DNA of 64,000 nucleotides from Dipylidium caninum (Eukaryota > Platyhelminthes > Cestoda > Cyclophyllidea > Dipylidiidae), in the NCBI GenBank assembly GCA_017562135.1, contig QEYB01000891.1, positions 1 through 64,000 of the forward strand, given 5' to 3'. Position 1 is the first letter of the stretch, and every line of letters starts with the position of its first letter. Position numbers and translations under genes: made by a program. Below are positions 45,650 through 57,080 of this stretch, piece by piece. The notes beneath the pieces were generated by a model. It was not told where the DNA came from. It made no database searches and saw only the letters and a program-made list of their open reading frames with translations.

Positions 45650-45965
45650 CGGGGTGTAAATTATCAGAATAGTAAGCGGAGTTTCAATCTAGAAATCGTC
45701 AACTGACATCCAGTCACTGGTGACTAGTGAGCTCGTAGGGTGACTGGACTACTTGGCGATGACTGCTGGTATCCGCTCCATGCCCTCTCAAGTGACTCCT
45801 CGTCGGAAAATCCTAAGCTGCATTGGGTTGATGCTGACCTCCGGCAAAGCCGACGCTACACGTGGCACTTTTCATTACGTCCTTTCCTGCTGCACTATGC
45901 GGTGCGAAAAATGCTCTCTATTGAGGAATCGGTGAAAGAAGCTATTTCGTCAATTTGCCACTTTA
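45650..45965 (+). repeat. Repeat B, copy 4
   Basis: Matches 8,100-8,480: GAGTTTCAATCTAGAAA, GTCAACTGACATCCAGTCA, TCGTAGGGTGACTGGACTAC and CGTCCTTTCCTGCTGCA. Confidence 0.55.
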
Positions 45966-46058
45966 AATTGGTGCTGTAGTAGGATTGGCGTCTGCGCTGA
46001 GGCGCGTGAGGAAGTCGACAGCAGAGGTGCGCACATGAAGGCAAGTAGGACGACCATG
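45950..46058 (-). CDS. Candidate signal-peptide ORF, unrecognised
   Basis: A minus-strand ATG directly after a pyrimidine-rich CCAACCCAG starts MAAMVVLLAFMCAPLL, then STSSRASAQ, a textbook signal peptide with an AXA-like site, and only about 12 further residues. It could be a first exon behind a cis or trans splice acceptor. No donor or following exon is clear, and its end overlaps repeat B. Confidence 0.22.
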
Positions 46059-46059
46059 G

Positions 46060-48139
46060 CAGCCATCTGGGTTGGGATGGGGAGGAGTGCTAAGAGCAAT
46101 TGCACACCAACTTGTTGAACCGTGTACGCAGCAAACATGTCGCGAAATCGACAGTTGAGCTATGCGCCGAGGCGATTTGAAGATGCAAACGCATTGTGAA
46201 ATCGATTGAGGCTGTGTAATTCTCGGCTGACAGCGTTGTCACTGCTCACATCATGCTGGCACGACGCGGACAAAGGGTTTCACTTGTCCAAGTTGTCGTC
46301 TGATCATCTGAGAGTCGAGGGAGGGAGGAAGGAAGGGAGGTAGGAAGATAGCGATGATGATGTAATAATGACCTTTCTGTGGGTCAGAATGGAGTCACGA
46401 AAGTGGGTGGGGGGGGGGGGATTGAGGATGAAATATTTGCGAGTTGGCAAGTTTCCACACCACTTGATTGGACTTAAGTCGTTTAAACTAGTCCGTATAC
46501 TGCTCCGACTGCGCTGGTATGCGCTGAATAGGGTGCCTTTCCTGGTGGCAGTGGTGGTGGTGGAGGAGAAGCCGCAGGAGGAGGTCATGGTCGTGGTCGT
46601 GGTCGTGGTCATCGACAAAGAAAGGTAGCTTTAAAGTGGACTATTCGCTCTCGTCTCACTCAACCACGTCAAAGTTCGGGTTCCCTGCACTTGCACTCGT
46701 GTAAAATAAACAATTTTTAAATTTCACCGACAAGAATATATGCAGGTCGTAAGAAGTTGTGAATGTAGAAATACCAAGTAGTGTTTAGACGGAATGGCAT
46801 AAAGTAAAACATGAAGAAATATCTCTGCAGTGCTTGAGTAAGTGTGAACGACCTAACAATGAAAATTGAGTAAATGAGAGGGTAAAAGGGACTTCACGCA
46901 AAATTGAGCTCTTATCCGGTACGGCTCCTTCCCTCTCTCACAAGAACCTTTCCTTCCTTCTACGTTTTACGCTCGTCACCTCACTTGCCGTTTCCGCAAA
47001 AAATGCTGCGCACTGGTGCGAAGTGAGAGGGTAAATAATCGGTGACAACAGATAAGTATAGTGTCAATGTGAATGGCATAGGTGTTAAAGAGTAAGGAAG
47101 GGGATGTGGGGGTACGGGGGGGGCAATGCAGTATCGCCACGTGAACGTTTTGGGGTTGAAGAGTAAATTGCTTTGACCCCTTCCGCTCCTCCTGATGGGG
47201 AAAGACAAGTGAACTTGGAAGCGACTGAAGCCCCCTTTCGTAAGTTGACCTAAATTACAATTAGCGTATGAGGTGATGCAAAACACTACCACGTCCAAAG
47301 CGCCTCTTACGTTTACTTCAGCATTTGGTGCGGAAACATCTTACCCACAGCATCACATGTCCTTATGACCTCACGAGTGCGCAGGAAGTGAATTGTCCAG
47401 AAGGTCTTTAGCCTCTGTCCTCTTATACTTTATCACTCACCTACGCGTTGGACAGCGTGGTCAGCCGTTTGTAGTCACTTTTTCTCAATTCACTTTGCTT
47501 CGATATGCAAAATGTGATGCCAAGTGTGCTTATTATATTCTTGTAGACATCTGCGTGGGTGACTTGCTCTTTGGGCGTCGAAGATCATGTTGTCATTGGA
47601 CTTAAGTATGTGGGTAGGTAAGTTGTGGCAATAATCGCGTACACAGAAGTGTTTCACAGGGCTTCTTGTGTATCCACAGTTGCATTCGCAATGCAGATGT
47701 CGCGAACTGGCCCCAGGCAGTGATCTCTTCTCTTCGCAGATTGGTTTGATGGTAAGAAGAAACCGGCATCACTGTCACGAGTATTCTCAACACCACTATC
47801 TCCACGTAAGTGTCTTAAACCCCTACTCCACATCACTACCCAAAAAGCCTCTTTCCCCATCTATTACACTACTCTTACTCATGTATTTCACCACGGCCAC
47901 GTGTCCATTGCCTTTCCCCACTTTAATTTCCTCTTATGATCACTGAATATACTCGTCTTATTGGAGAATTCTTTTTTCCTGCGTCTTTCGCCTTTCTCCC
48001 TTCCCGATTGCCCTATTCTTTTGCTGCTATTGGGAAACACGTAAACATGCTAGTTGCACGCACTTTAAAACAATCGAAATGGAGAGCGAAGAGTGGCCAA
48101 ATGCGGCCGTCTGCTGCCAAGAGGAGGCAGGCAGTGTAG
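46060..48139. other. Intergenic with simple sequence, nothing firmly recognised
   Basis: A long G run lies at about 46,408-46,420, a GGTGGTGGTGG stretch near 46,550, and another G run near 47,117. Frames at 46,368-46,628 and 47,393-47,605 are low-complexity or lack splice support. Confidence 0.35.
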
Positions 48140-48600
48140 AATTTACCTGCAAGTAGAGAGACCATTTGCATATAAACATCACAGTCACCGTTTCCATCGT
48201 CCTAGAACTGTGGCGTGAGAAAGGAGTAAGAAGATTGCAGCACGACGGCTTGTTTGAGAGACACCGCATGGAGAGCGGGAAGGTCCAATCAAGTGAAGTT
48301 GTTTCTTCTCGGGCAGACCATCCACCAAGAACACGTCGACAGTTTCTCAGCCCGACGTCGTTCATTATGAAGTTTCCTAGCGAAAAATGCCTCAAAATGC
48401 CGCAACCTCGAGACATTTCTCCGGGCAACGTTAGATTACCAGATCATGGGAGGGGCGGTTTAACCCAATTAAGGAGACTGTCATAGGCCAAAAACACCGT
48501 CATTCATTGCACACACCAATCGGCGAAAATTCCCCTCACTCTGCCCGTGGGACTGAGTTAAGCTTCCTTCTTTTTGAAAGGCCCTTTCTAGCTGAATTGA
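48140..48600 (+). repeat. Local tandem duplication, unit 1
   Basis: Aligns with 48,650-49,270: GAGACCATTTGCAT.TAAA against GAGACACCATTTGTATGTAA, then GAGAGACACC, CACCAAGAACA, CGTC..TCATT and CCCCTCACT. Divergence is moderate. Confidence 0.65.
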
Positions 48601-48649
48601 ATGCCTTTCCTGGTAATAGCGTTGGTGTTAGTGCAGCAGAGAATTTACC

Positions 48650-49270
48650 AACAACTAGAGACACCATTTGTATGTAAATATCAATACCGTTCTCATCGCT
48701 GCAGAACTCTGGCCTGAGAAGGGGTAAGCAGATTGTAGCCGGACAGCTTGCCCGAGAGACACCACCGTATGGAGCGAGCGAAGGTCCAGTCAAGTGGAGT
48801 TTCTTCTTCGCAGCTACACCACCCACCAAGAACAAGTCAACTATTTTTCAGGCTGGCGTCGATCATTGTGAGGTCTCATAAGGAGAAATACGTCACCACC
48901 TCAAGCACTTTCTACCCAGTGGTTGTTGATTCTGCCTTCCGCCAGCCGAGCAAATTCTGGACGTGTATCATTTTGGCTCAGAATCCTCATTGTGACGCTC
49001 ACGAGCATTCAATATTCATCATGACCACTTCATTCATTGTAGAGTCTCGTGGGAAAATTTACTGAAAAGTACCGCAACCGCAAGCCTTTGTCAATGGAAC
49101 GTTAAAGTACCAGCTCATAGCCGTTGCATTTTAATTCAAGCATGGAGACAGATCGTCTTGGGCCAAAGCCACTTATCCCAATTGGCAAGGAAAGAAGAAA
49201 ATCCCCCTCACTGTGCACTTGGGACCAAGTCAAATTGGCTTTACTTGGAAAGGCCACCCCTAGCTCATCC
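48650..49270 (+). repeat. Local tandem duplication, unit 2
   Basis: Second copy of 48,140-48,600. It contains about 150 bp (around 48,900-49,060) with no counterpart in unit 1. Confidence 0.65.
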
Positions 49271-51375
49271 AATATTCTAACTTCTGCTGTCCGCGTATAA
49301 AGTGGACATTGGGATTCTGTCTAAGAAGGCAATATTTAGCTCGGTCATACTGGAATTTCGACTTCATCAGTGCACCATTTCACATTTTTTTGACCCATCA
49401 TCACTCGCATTCAACGAAACTCCCCTTCTTCCTACATCTTCTCTTCTCCCACTCAAGCATAAAGTCAAAAATGTGATTGAGTGCAAAATTTCGCCGCGTA
49501 GCTTGACCACACGCTGCTTTCCCCTATTTCAACGCATTCATGACACACCCACACACATCCCTCACCTTTGAACATCCCATTGCATTTAGAACACTCTCCT
49601 CCACCCCATTTTCTGCAATTTACGCAAAGTGAACACCATTCACATTGATTTCTTTTTTGTTATTCCAAAATTTAACATCGCACCATTCACACATGGCACT
49701 GAGTCAACTGCATTGAGATATATGGGCCACCGCACGTTCTTGATTGAAGTAAATTAGTTGTGGAATGTGGCAATTGTGAAAACCATGTTTTCCAACTAGG
49801 AGTGTCCTCAAGGCATATTTTAGTAGGCTGTCAAGCACAGAGACCACTTTACCCTAGTTTGGTACCATTGAAAGCAGAACGAGATGCGAACAATTTGGTA
49901 AAGCGTCAACCACCGAGGCAGGAAGGCGCTGGAAGGCCTGCACCAGGTAATGAGAGTGGGGGATGATTGTGAAAAGCAATGTATTGAAAAAGTTGTTTTA
50001 GCCTTATTTTAACCTTTGAGGAGAATATTTCCCCGCGAACACTTCCCTTTTTGTAGTTTCTATGTGTTGCCTTTGTCGCCTTAATCGTGTTTGATTCACT
50101 TCATTGGTCGAATTTCGTTGGTGGTTAGCTTTCTGTCTGTTGCTTATTTCTCAATAGTCTCCCCTAATTTTAATCCCGTTCTATCTATCTATCAACAATG
50201 AAGAAACAAGGCTTGCCAATATGCTAGGCTAAAGGCATGGATTCTGCATTTATAAGTGATTATGTCATGAAATTAGGACTGTTAGGAGATGTATTCTTGC
50301 TGTTGTTGTCATTGCACTTTACAACGTGACGGAAAGCGTTTGTTAGCCTGTATGGCATCAAGTCATACTGTTGTAGCTTTTCTTGGTCTACAATAAATAG
50401 GTACTAGCCATTTATGTGGCTGGAATACTTATTCACACCTTCTGGGGCTGCATAGCCTTGGTGTGGTGTAGACAAAAGTCAATAAAAGTCTTCTGTTTTG
50501 AGAAGAGGAGATATGACCTTGGAAAACATAAAGCAAGTGATTTTGTTATGGCAGTGGTCAAATGGAACTTAGATGAATAAATCGTGTCGTTCACCGGCCC
50601 ATGCTGGTGACGGTGAAAAGGAGGAGGAGTAGGAGGAGGAAGAGCATTTGAGGACGACGACCGTGGAATCCGTTTCACCATACACAAACGCTGCTGTTTA
50701 GACACAAAATTTGCCACATAATGGCGCAGAACGACGTCTTGAGTGTTTAGTTTAGTAATGACATCTCCATCAAAGTTTAGAACGGTTTATTTTCTTGTCC
50801 AACGGTCTGGCCGTCCCTCTTCCCTTCCTGCTACACCAACAGTTTCATGCGATCACAGTAGAAATTCTTCGACGCCTAGTAAACGAGTCGTTGGGAGCCT
50901 GTGAAGTCCCCCGTTATGCCTCTTCTAATGCATGCGAGGTGAGCTGACGGGTTTAGTCTCTCACTCTGTAACAACGCCAACTGCCTCGCCGGTCGAGCGC
51001 AGGTTGAAGGCGGTGGCCTTCGGCGTGTGAATTGCCCGAAGATGCGACCCATCCAAGCAGTTTCACCACTCGGTCAATTGGTGCTGCCCCTGCGTCTACT
51101 TGCTAGCACACGCGGGTGGTGAGAAAATCCTTGGCTCAACGAGGACCACCAAAATTAGGCGGCCATTTTTATTCGTTCACAAAAGATGTCATTGTTTTAC
51201 TGGGTGAACACACACACCCCACACGCGTAACCGCAGTAAAGCTAAGTGGATTAATGTGTACAGTACGTGTGCGTGCTTGCACAGCCCTACCCACCAGGTT
51301 GGCAAGCAAATGGGGGCGGATGTTGAGAACGAAAAACCAAATAAATTGTAATTAAAATACTGACACCTCGCCTCT
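49271..51375. other. Intergenic, nothing recognised
   Basis: No exon with two credible splice sites was found. A GGAGGA stretch near 50,620-50,645 generates a Pro/Ser-rich minus frame that I attribute to composition. Confidence 0.35.
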
Positions 51376-51378
51376 TCC

Positions 51379-52065
51379 TTTTATGCCCCACTTGGGATGT
51401 CCAATAGCAAATCAAATTGGGGGTGGTGCTGCATTCTCGAGGCTGGTGTCAATTCACTCCCTTAATGCTTTTTACTGGTATTTACTAATTATTTGCCAGT
51501 TGAAAACCGAAGCATCTAATGCTTCCCCAACAAAACGAATCCTTCAGTGAGGGGTTCGGGGTCATTCTTGTCCTATCGCACACCGAATCTTCACCATATT
51601 GCAGCTCTAATGAGGTTTTCGGGACTGACTTCGAATGGTTTTGCTAAAAAAACTAATGACTATTTTCAATCGCACATTAACTCCTTTTGCAAGGAGAAAT
51701 CCTCTCCTCCAGTATAAACTCAACAAACTTGTTTTTGGATTTGTGCTGCTGAATACGAAAGGAGTGGCATAAAATGCTTGGTGTTAGTTTTAGTGGGGCA
51801 TTAAATGTTAGCGAAAAATTGCGCCACCTTCAAAAACGGTTCCTCACCACCCAAGGGAATAAGATCTAGCGGATTCCCATTGTACCTCCTGTCGCCTCAC
51901 TTTGTGACGAGAATCCGATTAAGCGCCTGCTCAGTAGATTTTCGTGCTCCATTAGTTTGTACCGCTGTCAGGCGCGTCTTTTACAAATGGGCGTAGGGGG
52001 CGCATCAGTGTAGCGCGGCAAGCTTTTACACGCAGTAGATACGTCATATAACAACGAGCGCATTT
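51379..52065 (-). repeat. Duplicated promoter block, gene-less copy
   Basis: Direct tandem relative of 52,553-53,090: both start with a minus-strand TATA-like box and GGAAGAGGCG and share CTGTCGCCTCACTTTGTGAC, GCTGTCAGG and CAGTGTAGCG. The place downstream where a coding sequence should follow (below 51,340) has no match to the 52.3-kb gene. Confidence 0.65.
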
Positions 52066-52232
52066 CAAGCACGTTGACCGTTGAGACCCGTTCGAGCTGA
52101 TCACCTCGAGGTCCCTCTACCTCCACTTCCATCTCTTGTCCCCAGAGCTCGTCCACCGCCCCTACCCAAATGAGGCCAAAGATCCCCATTTCCCGCCATT
52201 TTGACACAGATGGCCAGTTTTGAAGCAAACAA

Positions 52233-52238
52233 TTTATT
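52233..52238 (-). terminator. AATAAA polyadenylation signal
   Basis: A perfect AATAAA on the minus strand, about 65 bp beyond the stop codon of the small secreted-protein gene. Confidence 0.65.
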
Positions 52239-52302
52239 GGCCATAGGCTTCAAACCAACGTGACGTAATCTGTTCCCGATTGAAGCGGAAGGGTGCACGA
52301 CT

Positions 52303-52512
52303 TCACTGGAGCTCCTTCAACAGTTTGGCAATTTGCTCCATCAGAGGGCTGTCGGCACAGATCTCTCTGAATTTGCGGTACTTGGCCATGGCCGAAAGCA
52401 TGTCCATCTCCAAATCCTTGCACTCGGGGTGAGCCGCTTGAGCCACCGCCGTCAAGGCCTCGTGAATCACCATGACCACAGCGAAGCAGATGAGAAGACG
52501 GAAGAACTGCAT
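52303..52512 (-). CDS. Small secreted protein, antigen-B-like (tentative), single exon
   Basis: A 69-residue protein. Residues 1-26 form a signal peptide (MQFFRLLICFAVVMVIHEAL, then TAVAQA). The roughly 43-residue mature part has two cysteines and amphipathic helices (LEMDMLSAMAKYRKF) and ends SPLMEQIAKLLKELQ. Small size, helical content and the end motif recall the taeniid antigen B / 8-kDa family, which are secreted lipid-binding proteins, but the match is weak and that family normally has an intron after the signal peptide. No intron is seen here. The start is fixed by the TATA box 41 bp upstream and the absence of another in-frame Met. An AATAAA follows. Confidence 0.62.
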   Translation of the reverse strand: MQFFRLLICFAVVMVIHEALTAVAQAAHPECKDLEMDMLSAMAKYRKFREICADSPLMEQIAKLLKELQ

Positions 52513-52552
52513 TGTCGTGTGAGTGGTATGAGAGACTCACGCCTCTTCCCTG

Positions 52553-52559
52553 TTTTATA
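52553..52559 (-). promoter_or_regulatory. TATA box of the small secreted-protein gene
   Basis: TATAAAA on the minus strand, 41 bp before the ATG, which would give a very short 5' leader. The corresponding place in the duplicated block (51,379-51,385) reads CATAAAA. Confidence 0.6.
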
Positions 52560-53090
52560 CTCTACTTTGGGCAATTCAACGTCCAATCAGACTGAAGGAG
52601 GGGTTTGGTTTTCGAGGTTGGTCCCACTTCACTTGAGTAGAGCTTTGAGGGGCTATTTACTAATTATTTGTCGCATGAAAGACCGAAATGTCTAATATTA
52701 TTGCCTTGTTGCCATTCTCTGACATTACATCCCTCCGCAAGAATAGATTCTCTTCTCCAGCACCAACTCGACTCACTTATTTTCTAGTATTGTGTGACTT
52801 AATAGGAATTGAGTAGCATAAAACAGTCACCAAATGCCACGAAAAGCCCAACTGGTTACTCAACGCTAAATGGGGGACAAAAACAAAGCGGATTCAAATT
52901 TTACGTCCCGTCGCCTCACTTTGTGACTAGGGGCCGAGTTAGCGCCTGTTAAGGAGATTTTCCTGCTCAATAAGTTTCCATGGCTGTCAGGTGCATCTTT
53001 CAGCAAGTTAACGTGGTAGGCGCAGCAGTGTAGCGTGACACTGTGTGGTCGAAGTGCAGTAGAAACCTTATATAAAATCGAGCTAGACCC
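52553..53090 (-). repeat. Duplicated promoter block, gene-bearing copy
   Basis: It lies directly upstream of the small secreted-protein gene. Together with 51,379-52,065 it defines a head-to-tail duplication with a period of about 1.17 kb. Confidence 0.6.
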
Positions 53091-53324
53091 TTCCACGATT
53101 ATTCAACGCTGGCAACACTGGACGAAGACCCTGCGACGCCGTGAGGAATGAATGTGTGCGTGGTTCCTTCCACACTCTCGACGACGATGCGGAAGAAAGG
53201 GATGGGAACAGAAGAGTATGCTTTTCTGGTACAGCGTAAGAGTGACAGGCTGATGGACCACATGAAGCTACTGTCATTGATATCCCGACTTTAGCCGCAT
53301 TTCTTATTTAAACTATCACATGAG

Positions 53325-53745
53325 CGCCCTAATGGCAATTGCCAAGATTCCGAGTAAAACTGTCTCATCGCTTTCATTGAACGTCCATCGCTATAACGCT
53401 GTCGCTGCAAATTATGCCGGCTACCGAGTCTGTCTTGTCTGTGTGCGCCCTACTTTATTGAATGTTTCAGTAGGCAGGTTGGTCGATTAAAATGAAACAA
53501 ACTTCTGAGTAAGGTGTGGAATTATTGCCCACGTGGATGACATATAGCCGGCCATCGGGTTGTTCCGCATTGTAACAACTCCTCAGTTGGGTCAAGAAAG
53601 GAACAGGGTGGTACAATCTTGAAAGTACTGTCGCCTGATTGGTAAATTGTATGTACAAAAAAGTCGCAGTCGGGGCAAATTCGTGTGATTTAGGCGACTT
53701 CATTAAGTGACCGAATATTAGGACTTTACTCAGGATGTCCGAATA
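53325..53745 (-). repeat. Block P, copy 2 (inverted)
   Basis: Reverse complement of 42,128-42,580. The frame ends early, after LIDQPAY, because of a substitution to a stop. It lies just outside the visible part of the palindrome. Confidence 0.6.
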
Positions 53746-53807
53746 TCCATGGAGTCTCATTACTGTAGTTATAAGAGGTGTCTTAATTTGCGATTGTCGC
53801 CCCCCAG

Positions 53808-54088
53808 ACTCGAGGATAACCACCCCGCCTATCTCTTCCTGTCTTCTGGCCCTCGCGGTCCTCACGGCCAGGGCCGAGTCACTCCACGAACTGGCGAAAG
53901 GGGAAGATAACGAAGCAGATGATGACAATGACGATGACAATGACGATGATGATGATGAGGAGGAGGTGGTGGAGGAGGAGGAGGAGGAAGAAGAAGAAGA
54001 AGAAGACTATGGGATGCGAGTGAACCTGGGGATCAGCAACCAAGTAGAATTTCCAACTGGCATATCCCAACTTTATGCCCCTGCGCAG
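53808..54088 (+). CDS. Exon of a secreted or ER acidic protein, unrecognised
   Basis: Between a CCCCCCAG acceptor and a strong CAG|GTAAGA donor lies a frame with a hydrophobic lead (SSCLLALAVLTARAES). A long Asp then Glu run follows (DDDND repeats, then EEEVVEEEE), and then DYGMRVNLGISNQVEF and ISQLYAPAQ. A signal peptide followed by an acidic stretch is seen in some ER proteins, such as the TRAP-alpha type, but nothing else identifies it as one. The frame is also open upstream to 53,735, so the first exon could start there. The mirrored copy of its 3' end reaches the window edge at 64,000. Confidence 0.45.
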
Positions 54089-54471
54089 GTAAGAAAGTGC
54101 GACAATCTGCAGAAAGGCCTCTTCTTGCTTACGATTTAAGGCCTCTGCGCAATGGATGCCTGCAATGCGAGTCTGTGGAAGTTAGGAGGACTGAAGACGG
54201 GCTAATCGAAGCCTCCCCGCTATATGTAATTCTGCTCCTCGCTCCGCGTACACAGCACCCTTTCGCACCACAGATCGTCTGTCAGCTGCGCGAGTCACCG
54301 CGAGTAAATTTGACCAGGGAAAAACGATGTCTCTGTGTTTACCGGGAGAAGAACTTTTGGCCTCGCAATGAGGGTGTTATACTCTCCACGCACAGAGTCG
54401 TTTTCATAGTCCGCAGCACGCTAGATAGCGCCGTCAGCTCCTCGGCTGCCGCGGCGGCCTCACAGCTCCAG

Positions 54472-54650
54472 TAAAGGGGGAATTGATCACCACACCCGAA
54501 GTTGATTTTACGCTAGATTGGGCTCACAAGTGGTGGTGGCAAATGAATGCACTCATGTCACCGTTCAAACAGGCAATCCTGAATCACGCTCCGCATGACC
54601 AAGAGGTGAAGCCAAAACCGAGACCACGCGATTGGGCGCAATGGTTACAA
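54472..54650 (+). CDS. Further candidate exon of the acidic-protein gene
   Basis: A 179-nt open segment ends at CAA|GTGAGT and encodes DFTLDWAHKWWWQMNALM, SPFKQAILNHAP and PRPRDWAQWLQ; the acceptor would be CTCCAG at 54,471. It starts in phase 2 while the exon at 54,088 ends in phase 0, so at least one exon must lie between them. The frame at 54,140-54,474 is a candidate for that. The right-arm copy has the same segment with single-base deletions. Confidence 0.33.
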
Positions 54651-55374
54651 GTGAGTAAATTGCCGGGAGGAGGGAAGAAGAAATTCCCACCCGTGGAATC
54701 GGCGGCCGCAGACATCGAGGGTAACAATCATCGGATTTGTGCCTTTCCTAGTGGGCTGAGATGGTAAGATTTCTTCCTCACACGCCTTCCGCACCAAATA
54801 ATAACTGTCCCTGTAGAGGAGGCGCTTGGACGTGAGGCAGTGCGGGGGTAAGAAGAAAAAGGACTATGGGATACACGCGGAATAAGAGCAGATTGAGTTG
54901 CCACAACGCGAAAATTTCATTCAACAGCACGCATAAGGGCACGGTCGCGCACAGTAATGTTGTAATTTTGCCAGATCTGTAGGAGATTCAGTGCGAGCAC
55001 ATAATTTTTATCTGCTACTTAACAATTTAGAGTAGCGCTTTCCACACATGCACGAGATTTGCCACAAAACCACTTGTAGTCCTCACATAGTCCACTTAAC
55101 TGCCCATCATACGCCCTCCCGTGGCTCTATTTTTGTGGCGGCTAAAGCTCACGGGAGAGGAATGCAGACTTATGAAGTTCAGAGACTCTCTCCACCGTCT
55201 TTCGCCTATCGTACACCTCACGACTGCAGATCCTACACATTTACGGGGTAAAGTGACTCCGTCTCTACCACAAATGTGTGTGATGAACAGTCAATCTGTA
55301 ACGTTGAATCGAAGGCCCGTCAAGACGGCAATCCTCTCTCTGACTAAGAGGGGTGTGAAAGTTCAGGGTGACGG

Positions 55375-56625
55375 TCAAATGCTTTACCTCACCAACCACA
55401 AGAAAAGTTGGTGGGGATGGCGAAATGTTGTATACATGATGGAGAATTAGAAGGAGCAGTGAGTCCAGTGCGTTTCGACCGTGTAGGCTGTTGGTGTGGA
55501 GTCGGTGGTCGCGTCGTGGCATTCTCCAAATACAGCCACACGGTTTGCTATGAGTCAAATTTGATTTCTCCAGCTTCGCTCATTCCTCATGACTCGCCTG
55601 CCCAATCAAGATATTCTGTCCTTCCCCGTCTCTTGGAAGCGCCTGCTTTTTATAACCTCCACTTCCAACTACTCCCCGTCCTCAGTCAGCAAGCATTTTC
55701 CTCACAGAAAACTCCTCTTGTCCCTCATGGACAGGTGGGTACGTTGAGGTGTCAAGTTAAAGGGGTGCGCACAATTCGGTCGAGATTAACAGGCTACGGA
55801 CTGAATTGCTTTGGCGGTGTAAGTGGTCTTCCTAAGCATGCTAATTGCCGCTCATAATGTGATTGGTGAGTGGAGTTCCAATCAAGAAGACGTACCTTAG
55901 CTGTCTGGCTGATGTTAAGTAAAGCATTTTCTTCCCCAATGCAGTCCCACAAAGTAATCGCGTAAGAAGCAGAAAAGTGCCCTTCGCTAGCGTAGAAAGG
56001 ACCTTTGTGTGAGGTGAATTGCAAGTTGTGAGCCACGATTATCAGTCGACTGGTCGCTTTCACTCACACGCCTGAATGGTTTTGAGGAGATGTGCGAACA
56101 TGGCTTCGACGGAGCGGAGTAGGCTTAGACAATATGTAATATGCCACGCACACATTCAAAATCATTGCAGCATCGTTGGTGAGTAACGCTGAGCAAGGTG
56201 GAATATACACCAATGCAATGAATAATGACACGACAAAAATTCGACATTCTCATTTGCGGCAGTGGAGATGACCAGGTGAGTAATAGTGATATTAGTAAAC
56301 AATAGAAAATAACACTTGTGTGCTAGTTGCACAAGTGGAGACGGGCAGTGGTGCAATAATTGTTGAATAATAATAGTAACAGTTAGTATTATTATCATTA
56401 CTGTTATTATACACTATTATTAAATACTATGTGATTGTTTTAAGGGATCGGAGGTGGATGCGGACTGTGCGGTCAGGGATATTTGGGTGCGGCCGAGGAT
56501 GCGATATGGACGGTGGCGGAATGAGCGGGTTCGTTCGTGAATGTCTAATTGCTTATTCTTGTTGCTTGGAATTTATGGAGAACCATATGTGATGATAAAA
56601 ATCTGACAAAGGTGTGCAGGTGGTA
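55375..56625 (-). repeat. Repeat M, copy 2 (inverted)
   Basis: Reverse complement of 40,875-42,127, nearly identical. It carries the HNLQFTSHKGPF exon on the minus strand (56,063-55,890). Confidence 0.75.
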
Positions 56626-56689
56626 TATAATAATCGAGGGGCGGTTATGCTAAGTTTGATTGGAAGGGAAAAACAAGTAGTGGAGTCAG

Positions 56690-57080
56690 TTGACTTGTAC
56701 CTCTTGTCGTCTGAGCTCATTAGTCAGACATTTGTCACTTTCATTGGTTTAGCGACCGAGAACCACCTAGGACTTTGCGGGTTGGCAAAGAACTTCTCTG
56801 AACGTATTTGGCAATTTCTGGCGGAAGCACTTTTGCGCGTTTGGGAAAAGGAGGCCACTTTTACTAGTTCAGTCTCATAGGATATATTTGTTGGGCAATA
56901 GGCCTTGTATGAGGAATTGCAAAATGGCTGCTAGCAGCTTATACGTGGACTTGAAACCCGAATGTTTGCCTTGGCAAGAAAAAGACTGTATAGTTTGGAG
57001 TGTCTTTGCTCGGAAGATGACTTTCACAGCCTCGACGGGGCGCTGCGTTATGTCGTATCGGACCGAAGAGGCCGTTAACT
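56690..57080 (+). pseudogene. Repeat-N open frame, left-arm copy
   Basis: DLYLLSSELISQTFVTFIG, then ENHLGLCGLAKNFSER, then CKMAASSLYVDLKPECLP appear in two different registers because of small indels and an in-frame stop near 56,880. The 24-kb copy is continuous through the same region. Confidence 0.4.

Noticed and set aside
46368..46628. 86-codon frame with poly-Gly and poly-Val runs
   Set aside because: It arises from a G run and GTGGTG/GTCGTG simple repeats; no gene structure surrounds it.
47740..47760. Possible 12-nt micro-exon between TTCGCAG and GTAAGAAG
   Set aside because: The splice motifs look good but no flanking exons could be connected; a chance match is likely.
55408..55857. 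149-codon plus-strand frame in repeat M
   Set aside because: In the near-identical 42-kb copy it is split by a one-base difference, and the opposite strand carries a better exon with a GTACGT donor.
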